Below, one piece after another: positions 54,300 through 62,759 of a stretch of DNA of 64,000 nucleotides. This DNA comes from Aureisphaera sp963669405 (GTDB lineage Bacteria > Bacteroidota > Bacteroidia > Flavobacteriales > Flavobacteriaceae): contig CAXXHF010000002.1 of assembly GCA_963669405.2 (NCBI GenBank), forward strand, positions 2,728,001-2,792,000. Direction: 5' to 3'. Below the pieces are notes generated by a model. That model searched no databases. It was given only the letters and a program-made list of their open reading frames with translations, and had not been told where the DNA came from. The translations under genes and the position numbers were made by a program. Position 1 is the stretch's first letter; the number at the start of each line of letters is the position of its first letter.

Positions 54300-54978
54300 A
54301 GTTGTTGTTATTGATGATGAACCTGTGGCAAGGGAAATTTTGGAGACCCATATTTCAAAATTAGACCAACTATCCTTAGTGGCAAGTTGTAGTAGTGCTT
54401 CTCAGGCTTTTTCGGTGATCAATGAGAATGCTGTAGATCTTATTTTTTTGGATATCAATATGCCAGAAGTAGATGGTTTAATGTTTGCTAATGCCATACA
54501 AGGCAAGATCGCTGTGATATTTACTACAGCCTATAGAGAATACGCGGTAGAAGGCTTTAATTTGGCTGCGGTAGATTACTTGCTAAAGCCCATTTCGTTG
54601 GAACGACTTATGAAAGCGGTTCAAAAATTTATAGACTCCAAAACTCAAGCAAAGGAAGTATTGCAAAGTGATTTTACGTTTTTTAGATGCGATAGGCAAA
54701 TGCGGAAAATCGAATTCAAGGATCTTAAGTATATTGAGAGTTGTGGTGATTATATAAAACTCCATACCTTACAAGATACGCTGGTCACTAGAGAGACAAT
54801 GACACATGTCTTAGAGAAACTTCCATCGAGTCATTTTATGCGGGTACACCGCTCCTTTGTAGTTTCATTATCTAAGATAGACAGTTATACGCCTGAGCTT
54901 GTAACTATTGATCGAAATGCAATTCCCATAAGCAGAAGCTATAGGGAAAAGGTGATAGAACGATTAAAGAGGATTTAA
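54283..54978 (+). CDS. LytTR-family response regulator
   Basis: 231 aa from the ATG at 54283; an upstream in-frame TTG inside the kinase gene is less likely. The receiver domain has VVVIDDEPVARE, the phospho-acceptor in LIFLDINMPEVDG and KPISLERLMKAVQK. The LytTR DNA-binding domain (about 135-230) shows IEFKDLKYIESCGDYIKLHT, then FMRVHRSFVVSLSKID. It pairs with the kinase overlapping it by 17 bp. Targets are not evident in the flanking DNA. Confidence 0.95.
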   Translation: MKEIYRVVVIDDEPVAREILETHISKLDQLSLVASCSSASQAFSVINENAVDLIFLDINMPEVDGLMFANAIQGKIAVIFTTAYREYAVEGFNLAAVDYLLKPISLERLMKAVQKFIDSKTQAKEVLQSDFTFFRCDRQMRKIEFKDLKYIESCGDYIKLHTLQDTLVTRETMTHVLEKLPSSHFMRVHRSFVVSLSKIDSYTPELVTIDRNAIPISRSYREKVIERLKRI

Positions 54979-54988
54979 TGAAAGAAGG

Positions 54989-55996
54989 TTAAACTTGTTG
55001 GTATTCTTTTCGGTATATGCTCAGTAATACCAAGAATAGACTAATGAGTAAAGGGCCAAAAATTAATCCGATAAACCCAAACAAAGGCACTCCAACAATA
55101 ACACCCACCAAGGTAATTAAAGGATGAACATTGTCCAGCTTTTTCAGTACGTAAAGCCGTATGATGTTATCTGCAGACCCTACAACGACCAAACCGTAAA
55201 TTAAAATTCCCCAAGCTTGAAAGGTATTACCTGTAGAAAGTTCTAGGATAAAAACGGGAATGATACCTATCAAGGTACCTACAAATGGAATCATGGAACC
55301 AACTGCTACAATAATGAACCAGAAGAAAGGGTCTTCCACACCAAAGATGAGGAAACCAATTAAGGCTACAATACCTTGCACAATGGCGACCAAGGGTATT
55401 CCCAATGCGTTAGAGCGAACCATGGCCAGAATCTCTTTTCCAATCACTTTTAGGTTTTCTTTACTTACAGGAATATAACCTCCTACAGAATTTTGAATCA
55501 TCCTTCGGTCTGTGAATAAATAAAACAAAATAAAGTACATGAGTCCAATAGCAATAAAAACATTGAAAGTACTTCCTGCAAAACTCTGTAGGTTATTAGA
55601 AAGCCAACTGGAAATTGCACTAACGTCTATCTGGGAAGCCAAATCATAACCCAATCGTTCTTCCCACGTACCCAGTTGGGTTTTTAAAGCAGTAATTACT
55701 TTTTCCGAATTCTGAACCGCATTCCCAATTTTATTTCCAAGCATTAAAATAACTCCAGATACAGGAAGCAAGATGCCCACAAAAGACAACACACATAGTA
55801 AGGCTGCAGCCAGGTTGGCATTCCATCCCTTCCTAACAAGTTTAATCATCCATCCTCTCATAAGAACGTATATGGTAATAGCTCCAAGGACACCTGAGAA
55901 ATAAGGGAGTAGCTCTCTAAAGATAAGACCACCCATGATTAAAATGATGATAAGAATGAAAATCTGGCGAATGATATTTTGTGGAATGGTTTTCAT
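54989..55996 (-). CDS. AI-2E/PerM-family permease
   Basis: 335 aa from the ATG at 55996 (MKTIPQNIIRQIFILI); a longer in-frame start lies in the VOC gene. It has about eight hydrophobic segments, including paired N-terminal helices and the C-terminal AIVQGIVALIGFLIFGVEDP and GSMIPFVGTLIGIIPVFIL stretches typical of the family. Members have been linked to export of AI-2, sodium/proton exchange and lipids, so the substrate stays open. It begins one base before the end of the VOC gene and is likely coupled to it. Confidence 0.9.
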   Translation of the reverse strand: MKTIPQNIIRQIFILIIILIMGGLIFRELLPYFSGVLGAITIYVLMRGWMIKLVRKGWNANLAAALLCVLSFVGILLPVSGVILMLGNKIGNAVQNSEKVITALKTQLGTWEERLGYDLASQIDVSAISSWLSNNLQSFAGSTFNVFIAIGLMYFILFYLFTDRRMIQNSVGGYIPVSKENLKVIGKEILAMVRSNALGIPLVAIVQGIVALIGFLIFGVEDPFFWFIIVAVGSMIPFVGTLIGIIPVFILELSTGNTFQAWGILIYGLVVVGSADNIIRLYVLKKLDNVHPLITLVGVIVGVPLFGFIGLIFGPLLISLFLVLLSIYRKEYQQV

Positions 55997-55997
55997 G

Positions 55998-56414
55998 TTA
56001 TTTGGCAAATAATTGGTCCATATTTTTAAATGCTTTAAACTCAAGCGCATTCCCCGAAGGATCTTTAAAAAACATAGTGGCCTGTTCACCCACTTGACCT
56101 TCGAAGCGTATATAAGGCTCAATTATGAAAGAAATGTTACAAGCTCTCAATTTATTGGCCAATTCCCAAAAGGTGTCTAGTGTAAGTACTACCCCGAAAT
56201 GAGGGACAGGGACTTCCTTGCCATCTACAGGATTGCTGTGTTTTTCTTCTGAAGAAGATTCTTTGTAATGGATAACCAATTGGTGGCCATAGAAATTGAA
56301 GTCTACCCAATGATCACTGCTTCTGCCTTCTTCACAACCCAAAACATCGCGATAAAAAGTGCGATTGGTAGGAATGTTGTCTACAGGAATAGCCAAGTGA
56401 AAAGGGGAAAGCAT
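55998..56414 (-). CDS. VOC/glyoxalase-superfamily protein
   Basis: 138 aa, with two paired beta-alpha-beta-beta-beta modules. It starts FHLAIPVDNIPTNRTFYRDVLGC and ends FKDPSGNALEFKAFK, which contain the metal-ligand positions (His and Glu) of the vicinal oxygen chelate fold. It could be a dioxygenase, isomerase or resistance-type binding protein; the reaction is unknown. It ends one base before the permease start. Confidence 0.88.
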   Translation of the reverse strand: MLSPFHLAIPVDNIPTNRTFYRDVLGCEEGRSSDHWVDFNFYGHQLVIHYKESSSEEKHSNPVDGKEVPVPHFGVVLTLDTFWELANKLRACNISFIIEPYIRFEGQVGEQATMFFKDPSGNALEFKAFKNMDQLFAK

Positions 56415-56468
56415 AGTAATAAATGTTTCCCCTAAGATACTACTTATTTTAGAGCGTTATAATGTTAC

Positions 56469-57044
56469 TTATTCTTCAGATTCTTTTCGGGTACAGGCAA
56501 TTTTCCAAGTGGGATAGTGAATTTTTTCAGTGATATCTACCCATTCACCCAACCAGTTGAATCCTTCAGAAGATATATTACGAAAGGCAATTCTGTAGTA
56601 GCCGTCCATTCCGTTGGGCGCTTTTTGTTCTTTGTACAGAATAATACTATCTCCTTTCTTTTTTCCAGCCCAAGCAGGTAAAGTAGGAGTAGGCGAAGTG
56701 TTGGAATAGAAATGTACGTACCAATTACTGCTGTCCGCTATAAATTGGCGTATGCTGCCCGCATGACGTCCATTTCCCATAATCGTTTCATCCTGCACCG
56801 CAGTACCGTTCATGATGTATTTAAAAGTCCATTTCATGTCCTTGGTTTCTTGCCATGAATCATCAGGATTCCTCATGATCGACTTGCAATCACAAGTTCC
56901 AATGATAGGATCGTAGTCACCTGTCTCTTTAGGAGCTTCAGGATTCAACCTTCCATAAGGAAATTCGGCAGAAGCACCGTATTCATTCTGTGAGTTAGTG
57001 GTAAATGCTATAAAAAACAGTAAGGTGGTTATGATATATTTCAT
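56469..57044 (-). CDS. Secreted protein of unknown function (DUF1579-like)
   Basis: 191 aa, with a signal peptide ending NSQN. A Trp- and Gly-rich beta structure (LIGTCDCKSIM, MKWTFKYIMNGTAVQDE, AWAGKKKGDSIILYKEQ, NWLGEWVDITEK) resembles DUF1579-type lipocalin-like proteins, but I am not sure of the family. Two cysteines in CDCK may be metal-binding or disulfide-linked. It lies between the VOC and beta-propeller genes on the same strand; gaps of about 55 bp allow cotranscription. Confidence 0.65.
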   Translation of the reverse strand: MKYIITTLLFFIAFTTNSQNEYGASAEFPYGRLNPEAPKETGDYDPIIGTCDCKSIMRNPDDSWQETKDMKWTFKYIMNGTAVQDETIMGNGRHAGSIRQFIADSSNWYVHFYSNTSPTPTLPAWAGKKKGDSIILYKEQKAPNGMDGYYRIAFRNISSEGFNWLGEWVDITEKIHYPTWKIACTRKESEE

Positions 57045-57057
57045 GATTGTGAAAATA

Positions 57058-57089
57058 AAGCCCTGCCCAATGCCATTTGAGCAGGACTG
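57058..57089 (-). terminator. Possible terminator after the T9SS beta-propeller gene
   Basis: CCTGC pairs with GCAGG around a 14-nt loop, extendable with a mismatch. On the minus strand it is followed by a T-rich stretch. The stem is weaker than those of the other terminators here. Confidence 0.5.
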
Positions 57090-57100
57090 TTGTGTGTTTA

Positions 57101-58234
57101 TTATTTTTTGATCATTATTTTTTGTGTAGCAACCTGCCCATCGTTTCCTTGGGCATGCACATAATAAGTGCCCGTTGCGTAGGCGCTTAAATCCAATATG
57201 GTAGTCTCATCAGTTTGCAACGAAGCAACCTTTCTTCCCAACGTATCATATACCTCGAGAGAGGTGTATTCTGATAACAAGATAGGATTTACATTAAATT
57301 TCTGTCCAATAGTTGGGCTAACCAACACTTTGAAAGCTGTAAGATGATCATTGAGTCCTGCAGTAGAAAAATCAATAGCTCGAATGAAATTGGGTGCCCC
57401 TAATAGACCGCCGTCATCCCATCTTCCTATAGGGTTTCCGTCCGCATCAAATTCACTAATCCTATTGGCGCCACGCTCACAGATTAAAATATTTCCGTTT
57501 GGCAGAAAAGCGTGCCCCTCTGGATTCGTAACATCTATGATAAAGTCATCAATATAATCGCCATTGCTATCGTAACGCATTACTTTACCCAAGGAATAGT
57601 CCTGAACAAAGAAATCGCCATTGCTGTCAAACCAAATAGAAGCAGGGCTTTCTAGAATTAAGCTATCTACAAAAACTCCCGCTGCGTTACCGTTGGTATC
57701 AAATCTTCGAACCGATCCCGTTCCGGGAGTAATTCCGAAGAGCGAAATGTAAAGGAAGCCATTCTCATCCCAAGTAAGTCCTAACCCCTGAGGAGCAGAA
57801 GGTGTAAAAGGTCCTAAAAAGGTGCCATCTGGTGCGAAACTTACAATTTTTGAGGTTTCTGCAGTGGTGCCCCATTGGGTAACATATAGGTTGTCATCGG
57901 GCCCCCATTCCATTTTAGAAGGGGAGGTAAGGTCGAAGGTGCTGTCACTCCAATCGCCAAGGTAATCTCCTGTCGTTGCGTTGTACATTTTAATTTGAGG
58001 GTTGTTGGTACCAGTTACCAATAGAAAACCATTTGGGTGTAGTACCATATCCTGAGGATTACTCAATCCGCCAGAGTCCGCTTCAATAAATTCACCAATA
58101 TAAGTACCGTCTTCTTCATATTCATTCACTGCATTAAAAACGCGGTTGCAAGCGAAGTAGCGAATGGTCTGTGCATATAGGCACGTAGAAAGAAGGATTA
58201 AGCAAAATGCTAGAAGTGTTTTTGTTGTTCTCAT
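57101..58234 (-). CDS. Secreted NHL/SMP-30-like beta-propeller with T9SS sorting domain
   Basis: 377 aa. A signal peptide ending LYAQ precedes six propeller blades of about 40 residues, with repeats such as NPQDMVLHPNGFLLVTG, SPSKMEWGPDDNLYVTQ and ASIWFDSNGDFFVQD. A C-terminal T9SS type A domain follows (LEVYDTLGRKVASL, ending IMIKK). It should be exported by type IX secretion. Its upstream region (58235-58405) carries paired LytTR-type direct repeats, and a LytTR gene lies just beyond, so regulation by that protein is likely. Confidence 0.9.
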   Translation of the reverse strand: MRTTKTLLAFCLILLSTCLYAQTIRYFACNRVFNAVNEYEEDGTYIGEFIEADSGGLSNPQDMVLHPNGFLLVTGTNNPQIKMYNATTGDYLGDWSDSTFDLTSPSKMEWGPDDNLYVTQWGTTAETSKIVSFAPDGTFLGPFTPSAPQGLGLTWDENGFLYISLFGITPGTGSVRRFDTNGNAAGVFVDSLILESPASIWFDSNGDFFVQDYSLGKVMRYDSNGDYIDDFIIDVTNPEGHAFLPNGNILICERGANRISEFDADGNPIGRWDDGGLLGAPNFIRAIDFSTAGLNDHLTAFKVLVSPTIGQKFNVNPILLSEYTSLEVYDTLGRKVASLQTDETTILDLSAYATGTYYVHAQGNDGQVATQKIMIKK

Positions 58235-58288
58235 AAGTCAATTTTTAAGGATTAAGAACATAAAGCACGGAATTGCTAAAATGATATC

Positions 58289-58296
58289 CGAAGGTA
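58289..58296 (-). promoter_or_regulatory. Candidate -7 box of the beta-propeller gene
   Basis: On the minus strand TACCTTCG matches TAnnTTTG with one change, 55 bp upstream of the start codon. No TTTG is present at the -33 position. That fits an activator-dependent promoter next to the direct repeats. Confidence 0.45.
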
Positions 58297-58392
58297 TTGC
58301 AGAGAGTATGAAATCTTTTGCAGTAGGAAATAGAAACACCGGTCGGCAAAGGGAAAGGTTGCAGTAAACGGCAAAAATTTTGCAGTAAACGG
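58297..58392 (-). promoter_or_regulatory. Four-copy direct-repeat element, probable LytTR operator
   Basis: TTGCAG begins at 58297, 58318, 58359 and 58380, with spacings of 21, 41 and 21 bp. The two right copies share an identical 13-mer, TTGCAGTAAACGG. On the minus strand it contains CCGTTTAC, close to the LytTR half-site pattern [TA][AC][CA]GTTN[AG][TG], with one mismatch in the copy at 58380. Two direct repeats one 21-bp period apart, that is two helical turns, are the usual layout for LytTR dimers. Confidence 0.65.
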
Positions 58393-58405
58393 AACTAGGA
58401 AAAAT

Positions 58406-59266
58406 CTAAGAGATAAAATTCATGACCGTTTTCAAATTACTTTTAGAAACGGGAACTTCTTCTTGATTGTTTAAAATCAATTTGGCAGTAGATTCTGTGT
58501 TCAGTTCTTTGGCCATTTTCATATTAACAATGGCTTTTCTGTGTACTCTTAAATAATTGGGCGGCAATTTAGATTGCAAAGTTTTCAAGCTACTTCGCAT
58601 AGTGTAGGTAGGACCATTTTGTAGATGTACTTTTACACAATAGTCATCAGCTTCAATCCAAAGAATGTCCTCGATGGGGATAATTTTCCGTTTATTTCCA
58701 ATCTTGATATTCAGAATAGTGGTTTGGTCATTGATTTCATTTTTCAATGAGTTGTATAGTTGAAGGTTTACTTCTTTCAGTTCTGAAAGTTCCTGAACCT
58801 GAACTTGAAGTTGTTCGTTCAAAAAGAACAAATGGAAAATAAAAGCAAGTGCGCTATAACCCAACACAAAAATGGGACCTTTTTGATAAGTGTAGAATGG
58901 CATAAATTCTTCCCAAAGGGGAGCAAAATTTAATTCCAAATCATTGCGAAGTAACTGAATGACCGAAATTGAAAAAATATCAATAAACGTTAATAAGAGG
59001 ATCAAGAAAGTAAACCGAACCAAATAAGAGAGTTGTAAGGGTTTTTCTGAAAAATTCCTTTTTGAATACCAAAATAAGGCAACGCCAAACAGCAACCATA
59101 TAATCCATTGAAACGACTGGCTTTTTACGATATCGAAAAAAGTAACTCCGGGAGCTATGTCATACCGCCTCACAAAATATAATTGTTGAAAAGTTTCAAA
59201 AGTGATTGCAAAGGTCAACAGTGAAATGATCACTAAAATGATTCTTTTGGAATTTGAAATGTTCAT
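58406..59266 (-). CDS. Membrane-bound LytTR-domain transcriptional regulator
   Basis: 286 aa. Four transmembrane helices lie in about residues 10-160 (including IILVIISLLTFAITF and PIFVLGYSALAFIFHLFFL). A coiled-coil linker (VQVQELSELKEVNLQLYNSL) leads to a C-terminal LytTR DNA-binding domain (about 185-286, PIEDILWIEADDYCVKVHL, then NYLRVHRKAIVNMKM). There is no receiver domain, so sensing is probably by the membrane part. It lies 171 bp upstream of the T9SS beta-propeller gene, in whose promoter region LytTR-like repeats occur. Confidence 0.92.
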   Translation of the reverse strand: MNISNSKRIILVIISLLTFAITFETFQQLYFVRRYDIAPGVTFFDIVKSQSFQWIIWLLFGVALFWYSKRNFSEKPLQLSYLVRFTFLILLLTFIDIFSISVIQLLRNDLELNFAPLWEEFMPFYTYQKGPIFVLGYSALAFIFHLFFLNEQLQVQVQELSELKEVNLQLYNSLKNEINDQTTILNIKIGNKRKIIPIEDILWIEADDYCVKVHLQNGPTYTMRSSLKTLQSKLPPNYLRVHRKAIVNMKMAKELNTESTAKLILNNQEEVPVSKSNLKTVMNFIS

Positions 59267-59292
59267 AACGATGTCGGTTTTTTATAAAGAAA

Positions 59293-59316
59293 AAAGCCTC
59301 CCATTGGGAGGCTTTC
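59293..59316 (-). terminator. Terminator of the lipoprotein gene at 59319
   Basis: AAAGCCTCCC pairs with GGGAGGCTTT around a 3-nt ATT loop. On the minus strand a T run follows directly. Confidence 0.85.
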
Positions 59317-59318
59317 GT

Positions 59319-59900
59319 TTATTCTTCGGTTTCTTTTTCGACTTCTTTGTCCCATCCTATCATAAAGTATTTAAACTTGGCGCTGTCTGGAATCTGTGTC
59401 ACTTCTATTTTTTTGTCGAGTGTGTATCTAACACTTTCGGGCAATTCCCTTTTGTCTATGGTAATGTAGATGTCACTATCCTTCAAAAACACAACAACGG
59501 CTTTAAGGGTTGTTTCTACATTTTTAATTTCATAGTTGGTTTTTAAATCGCCAAAGGTGCTACTTGTATTAAGTCCTTTATCTGTAACATAGCGTTCGTC
59601 AAAAACCTGAATGTTTGTAACTACTGAATTTGGATCGGTTTCCGAATCGGGAGAAAGAAGCAATAATTTCTTCCCGCTTTTTTCATAGATCTCTACTTCT
59701 CCTTGGGTGCCTAAAGCATCTTTTATAGGATTTAACCATACAATAGAATCTTGGGCAAAGATAGAATCCACCTGTTTCATGGTTACAGATTTGGTAAGAT
59801 TTCCTATCTCCCCGTTCTTAATAAGAAAAGGATCTTTTTCCTTTCCACATTGTACAAATAGCATTACCATAATGGCTCCTAACAACAAAGTCTTTTTCAT
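59319..59900 (-). CDS. Lipoprotein of unknown function
   Basis: 193 aa, with a lipobox-type signal (MKKTLLLGAIMVMLFVQCGKE, Cys18). The mature part is beta-rich, with VSIFAQDSIVWLNP-like and GEVEIYEKSGKKLLLLSP segments, and ends with an acidic tail (WDKEVEKETEE). It is a conserved-looking flavobacterial protein, but I cannot name a domain. It is separated from the HerA-like gene upstream by 29 bp, so the two may be cotranscribed, and it ends at a strong terminator. Confidence 0.75.
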   Translation of the reverse strand: MKKTLLLGAIMVMLFVQCGKEKDPFLIKNGEIGNLTKSVTMKQVDSIFAQDSIVWLNPIKDALGTQGEVEIYEKSGKKLLLLSPDSETDPNSVVTNIQVFDERYVTDKGLNTSSTFGDLKTNYEIKNVETTLKAVVVFLKDSDIYITIDKRELPESVRYTLDKKIEVTQIPDSAKFKYFMIGWDKEVEKETEE

Positions 59901-59929
59901 TTGTTTTTTATTCTGTGATTGTAACTAGA

Positions 59930-61465
59930 TTATTTAATGATTTTAGAAAGAATTCCAAGAACACTGCGTATTACAGTTGGACTGGTTAATACCTTCTCCA
60001 ATGGGCTTCGGGTTGTTCTTCTGCTTCGGGAAGAGGATCGCCCTCGTGACGAAGACTTTTTGGAGGCTTCTCTTTCTTTTCTTGCTTTTTCTTTGGTTTC
60101 CTCTTCGTTGGCTTTTTCTATTTTTTCATTCAGTAGTTCGTAAGCACTCTCTCTATCTACCTCGTCATTGTACTTTTTTATAAGCTTGGATTCTCCCAAT
60201 AAATCTTTTAGTTCTTCATCTTCCAATACATCCATTCGGCTCATAGGTGCTCTTAGCAATGTAGCAGCTAATGGAGTAGGAATCCCTTTTTCGTTAAGTG
60301 CAGATACCAATGCTTCTCCAATACCTAGAGACGTAAGAACTTCGTCGGTTTTATAGTAGTCAGATAACGGGTAATTTTCTGCGGTTAGTTTTATGGCTTT
60401 TCGGTCTTTGGCAGTAAAAGCCCGAAGCGCATGTTGTACCTTAAGTCCTAACTGACTTAAAACAGCATCTGGTACATCAGTTGGGTTTTGTGTCACAAAA
60501 TAGAGACCAACCCCTTTGGATCGAATCAATTTTACAATTGCTTCTATCTGATCCAACAATGCATCACTGGCTTCTTTAAAAATTAGATGAGCTTCATCTA
60601 TAAAAATGACCAGTTCTGGCCGTCCGCTATCTCCTTGTTCAGGGAAAGTAGAATAGATTTCAGCCAATAAGCATAACATAAAGGTGGAAAACAGTTTAGG
60701 TTTATCCTGAATATCAGTAAGCCTTACAATGTTTATGTATCCACGACCATTTCTATCAACTCGTAAGAGATCATCTGTATCAAAAGACTTTTCGCCAAAA
60801 AACAGATCACCTCCTTGTTGTTCCAATTCTACAATCTTCCGAAGAATGGCACCTGCAGATGCAGGAGAAATACGCCCGTATTCCCTGGCAATTTCTGCCT
60901 TACCCTCTTCCATAGCGTATTGAAGGATCTTTTTGAAATCCTTTAAATCCAACAGAGGTAGTTTATTATCGTCGCAATATTTAAAAAGTATGGAAATAAT
61001 CCCGGCTTGAGTTTCTGAAACTCCTAAAATTCGTGAGATTAATACAGGGCCAAATTCACTAACGGTAGCACGCAACCGCACACCATCTTGTTCGGACAGG
61101 GAAAGTATTTCGACTGGGAATTTTTTAGCTTCAAAAGGAATCCCAATGGCAGCATGCCGTTCATCTATTTTTGGATGCCCGGGGCTGGGTTGTGCAATCC
61201 CACTCAAATCCCCTTTCATATCCATAAGTAATACAGGGACACCTGCATCAGAGAGGTTTTCTGCCAATACCTGAAGGGTTTTGGTTTTTCCTGTTCCGGT
61301 TGCACCTGCAATCAATCCATGACGGTTCATGGTTTTCAAAGGTATCCTTACCAGGGCATTGGTTACAGTGGTTCCATCTAGCATGGCAGCACCCAAAGTA
61401 ATAGCTTCGCCTTTGGTTTTGTAGCCTTCATTGATGTAATCGAAAAACACGTTTTGATCCGCCAT
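59930..61465 (-). CDS. HerA-like ATPase (DUF853 family)
   Basis: 511 aa from the ATG at 61465 (MADQNVFFDYINEG); a start at 61492 would add nine residues. Walker A is GATGTGKTKTLQ (about 35-46) and Walker B is LVIFIDEAHLIF. The C terminus is basic and Ser/Arg-rich (SSRGRSSSRSRRTTRS). DUF853 proteins (E. coli YjgR) are HerA/FtsK-type P-loop ATPases of unknown role. No nurA partner is present, so an archaeal-style end-resection complex is unlikely. Confidence 0.93.
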   Translation of the reverse strand: MADQNVFFDYINEGYKTKGEAITLGAAMLDGTTVTNALVRIPLKTMNRHGLIAGATGTGKTKTLQVLAENLSDAGVPVLLMDMKGDLSGIAQPSPGHPKIDERHAAIGIPFEAKKFPVEILSLSEQDGVRLRATVSEFGPVLISRILGVSETQAGIISILFKYCDDNKLPLLDLKDFKKILQYAMEEGKAEIAREYGRISPASAGAILRKIVELEQQGGDLFFGEKSFDTDDLLRVDRNGRGYINIVRLTDIQDKPKLFSTFMLCLLAEIYSTFPEQGDSGRPELVIFIDEAHLIFKEASDALLDQIEAIVKLIRSKGVGLYFVTQNPTDVPDAVLSQLGLKVQHALRAFTAKDRKAIKLTAENYPLSDYYKTDEVLTSLGIGEALVSALNEKGIPTPLAATLLRAPMSRMDVLEDEELKDLLGESKLIKKYNDEVDRESAYELLNEKIEKANEEETKEKARKEREASKKSSSRGRSSSRSRRTTRSPLEKVLTSPTVIRSVLGILSKIIK

Positions 61466-61545
61466 TGTCAAAAATTTTGATAAAAATAGCAATTGTGTCG
61501 TTGCTACTGAAATATTCCGTAATTTACTTTTATTAAATCCAAATT

Positions 61546-62028
61546 ATGAAATTTAAATACATAGGCCTACCTATCTTGTTTTTTTTATTTGTGACTTGTT
61601 CTGAAACGGTTAAAGAAGACGCTGTAGAAACAGTTGAAGAGAAGGTAGTTCCAGTTTTTCATCCTTCACATGAGCCTAAAAAACAAAATACACCTTTTAG
61701 TGATGTGGTTCAGGTGGGTGACACCTATTATTTGTCTGGACAAATTGGGATGGACCATAGTGTTAGGGAATTGGTAGAAGGAGGAATTGAAGCAGAGACA
61801 AAACAAACTTTAGAAAATATAAAAGCGGTATTGGCAACACATGGTATGGAGATGGGGGATGTAGTAAAGGTCTTGGTGATATTGGATGATATTTCAGATT
61901 TCAGGATGTTCAATCACATCTATACCCAATATTTTCCACAAAAACCTGCACGTACTACGTTTGAAGCTGAAGCATTGGCTCTCGGAGCAAAAATTGAAAT
62001 TGAAGTTGTAGCCGTGAAGGGCAACTAA
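61546..62028 (+). CDS. RidA-family protein with lipoprotein signal
   Basis: 160 aa. The N terminus is a lipoprotein signal (ILFFLFVTC, Cys18) followed by an acidic linker. The RidA domain (about 45-160) shows YYLSGQIGMD, TKQTLENIKAVLATHGM and KPARTTFEAEAL, the last containing the conserved substrate-binding arginine. Cytosolic RidA deaminates reactive enamines such as 2-aminoacrylate. Here the signal sends it to the membrane or periplasm, where its substrate is unclear. It overlaps the convergent C1q-like gene by 4 bp. Confidence 0.88.
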   Translation: MKFKYIGLPILFFLFVTCSETVKEDAVETVEEKVVPVFHPSHEPKKQNTPFSDVVQVGDTYYLSGQIGMDHSVRELVEGGIEAETKQTLENIKAVLATHGMEMGDVVKVLVILDDISDFRMFNHIYTQYFPQKPARTTFEAEALALGAKIEIEVVAVKGN

Positions 62029-62759
62029 TTTACTTTTTCTATATAAAAATTACTAGACCCTACTGATCGAAGCCTCGCAGTATTCGAATTACCCGTTCTT
62101 TGAATATTCACAGTGATGATGTCATTTGCACTAAGGCTCAATACTTCAGATAAATGATGAGATGCTTCTTCATGTCCGTTATTTCTACGAATATAACCAG
62201 TGGATGCGTAGGTTCCTACTTGAGTGCCATTGACAGCAATGTAACTTTCAGGTGCTTTCCTTCCTTGGGTTGAAGAACTAACAAAAGACACATTGACGTT
62301 TATCAAAAACCTTCCAGCCTCGGTTACTTGTATTTGATTTGATGATACAGCGTATAAGGAAGTATTGTCGTTCCATTCTTCAGTTCCGAAGACAGGTAAA
62401 TCAATGCCTGGAGTTGTCTGATTGATATCTGTGGTGGTGTCGGTATTCGAATATTTAGCAGATTGAGCTATTTTAGAAGATACAGCGCCCTGGGTATTAA
62501 TCGTATCCCATACAGGTGCTCCAGACGTTCCGCTGTTGTGTTCCAAGGTATCTGTATCTGTATTGTAAACAATCAGTCCATTGGCAGGATTTGTCAATAA
62601 ATTTCGTTCAGCGGTTGTGAGACGTGGAAACAATACCCCCTGATCTGTAGAAAAAACTTCCAATAAGGCACTGTTGTCTACGTCTACGGTTCCCATACCT
62701 ACCTGTGCTGTTAAAAGCATGGAGTGAAGCCCCAGTAAGATAAAAGTCAACTTCTTCAT
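62025..62759 (-). CDS. Secreted protein with C1q-like domain, copy 2
   Basis: 244 aa from the ATG at 62759, which shares one base with the stop of the upstream paralogue (TGATG). A signal peptide is followed by the flavobacterial QVGMGTVDVDNSALLEVFS motif and LFPRLTTAERNLLTNPANGLIVYNT. The C-terminal 130 residues form a C1q/TNF-like jelly roll (AGRFLINVNVSF, ESYIAVNGTQVGTYASTGYIR). It is about half identical to the copy at 62759-63484, and gene duplication is clear. It is presumably extracellular, with binding partner unknown. Confidence 0.8.
   Translation of the reverse strand: MKKLTFILLGLHSMLLTAQVGMGTVDVDNSALLEVFSTDQGVLFPRLTTAERNLLTNPANGLIVYNTDTDTLEHNSGTSGAPVWDTINTQGAVSSKIAQSAKYSNTDTTTDINQTTPGIDLPVFGTEEWNDNTSLYAVSSNQIQVTEAGRFLINVNVSFVSSSTQGRKAPESYIAVNGTQVGTYASTGYIRRNNGHEEASHHLSEVLSLSANDIITVNIQRTGNSNTARLRSVGSSNFYIEKVN

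Noticed and set aside
59930..61465. HerA-like ATPase as part of a defence or end-resection system
   Set aside because: No nurA, sirtuin or other partner is adjacent, and the DUF853 type is widespread in genomes as a solitary gene.
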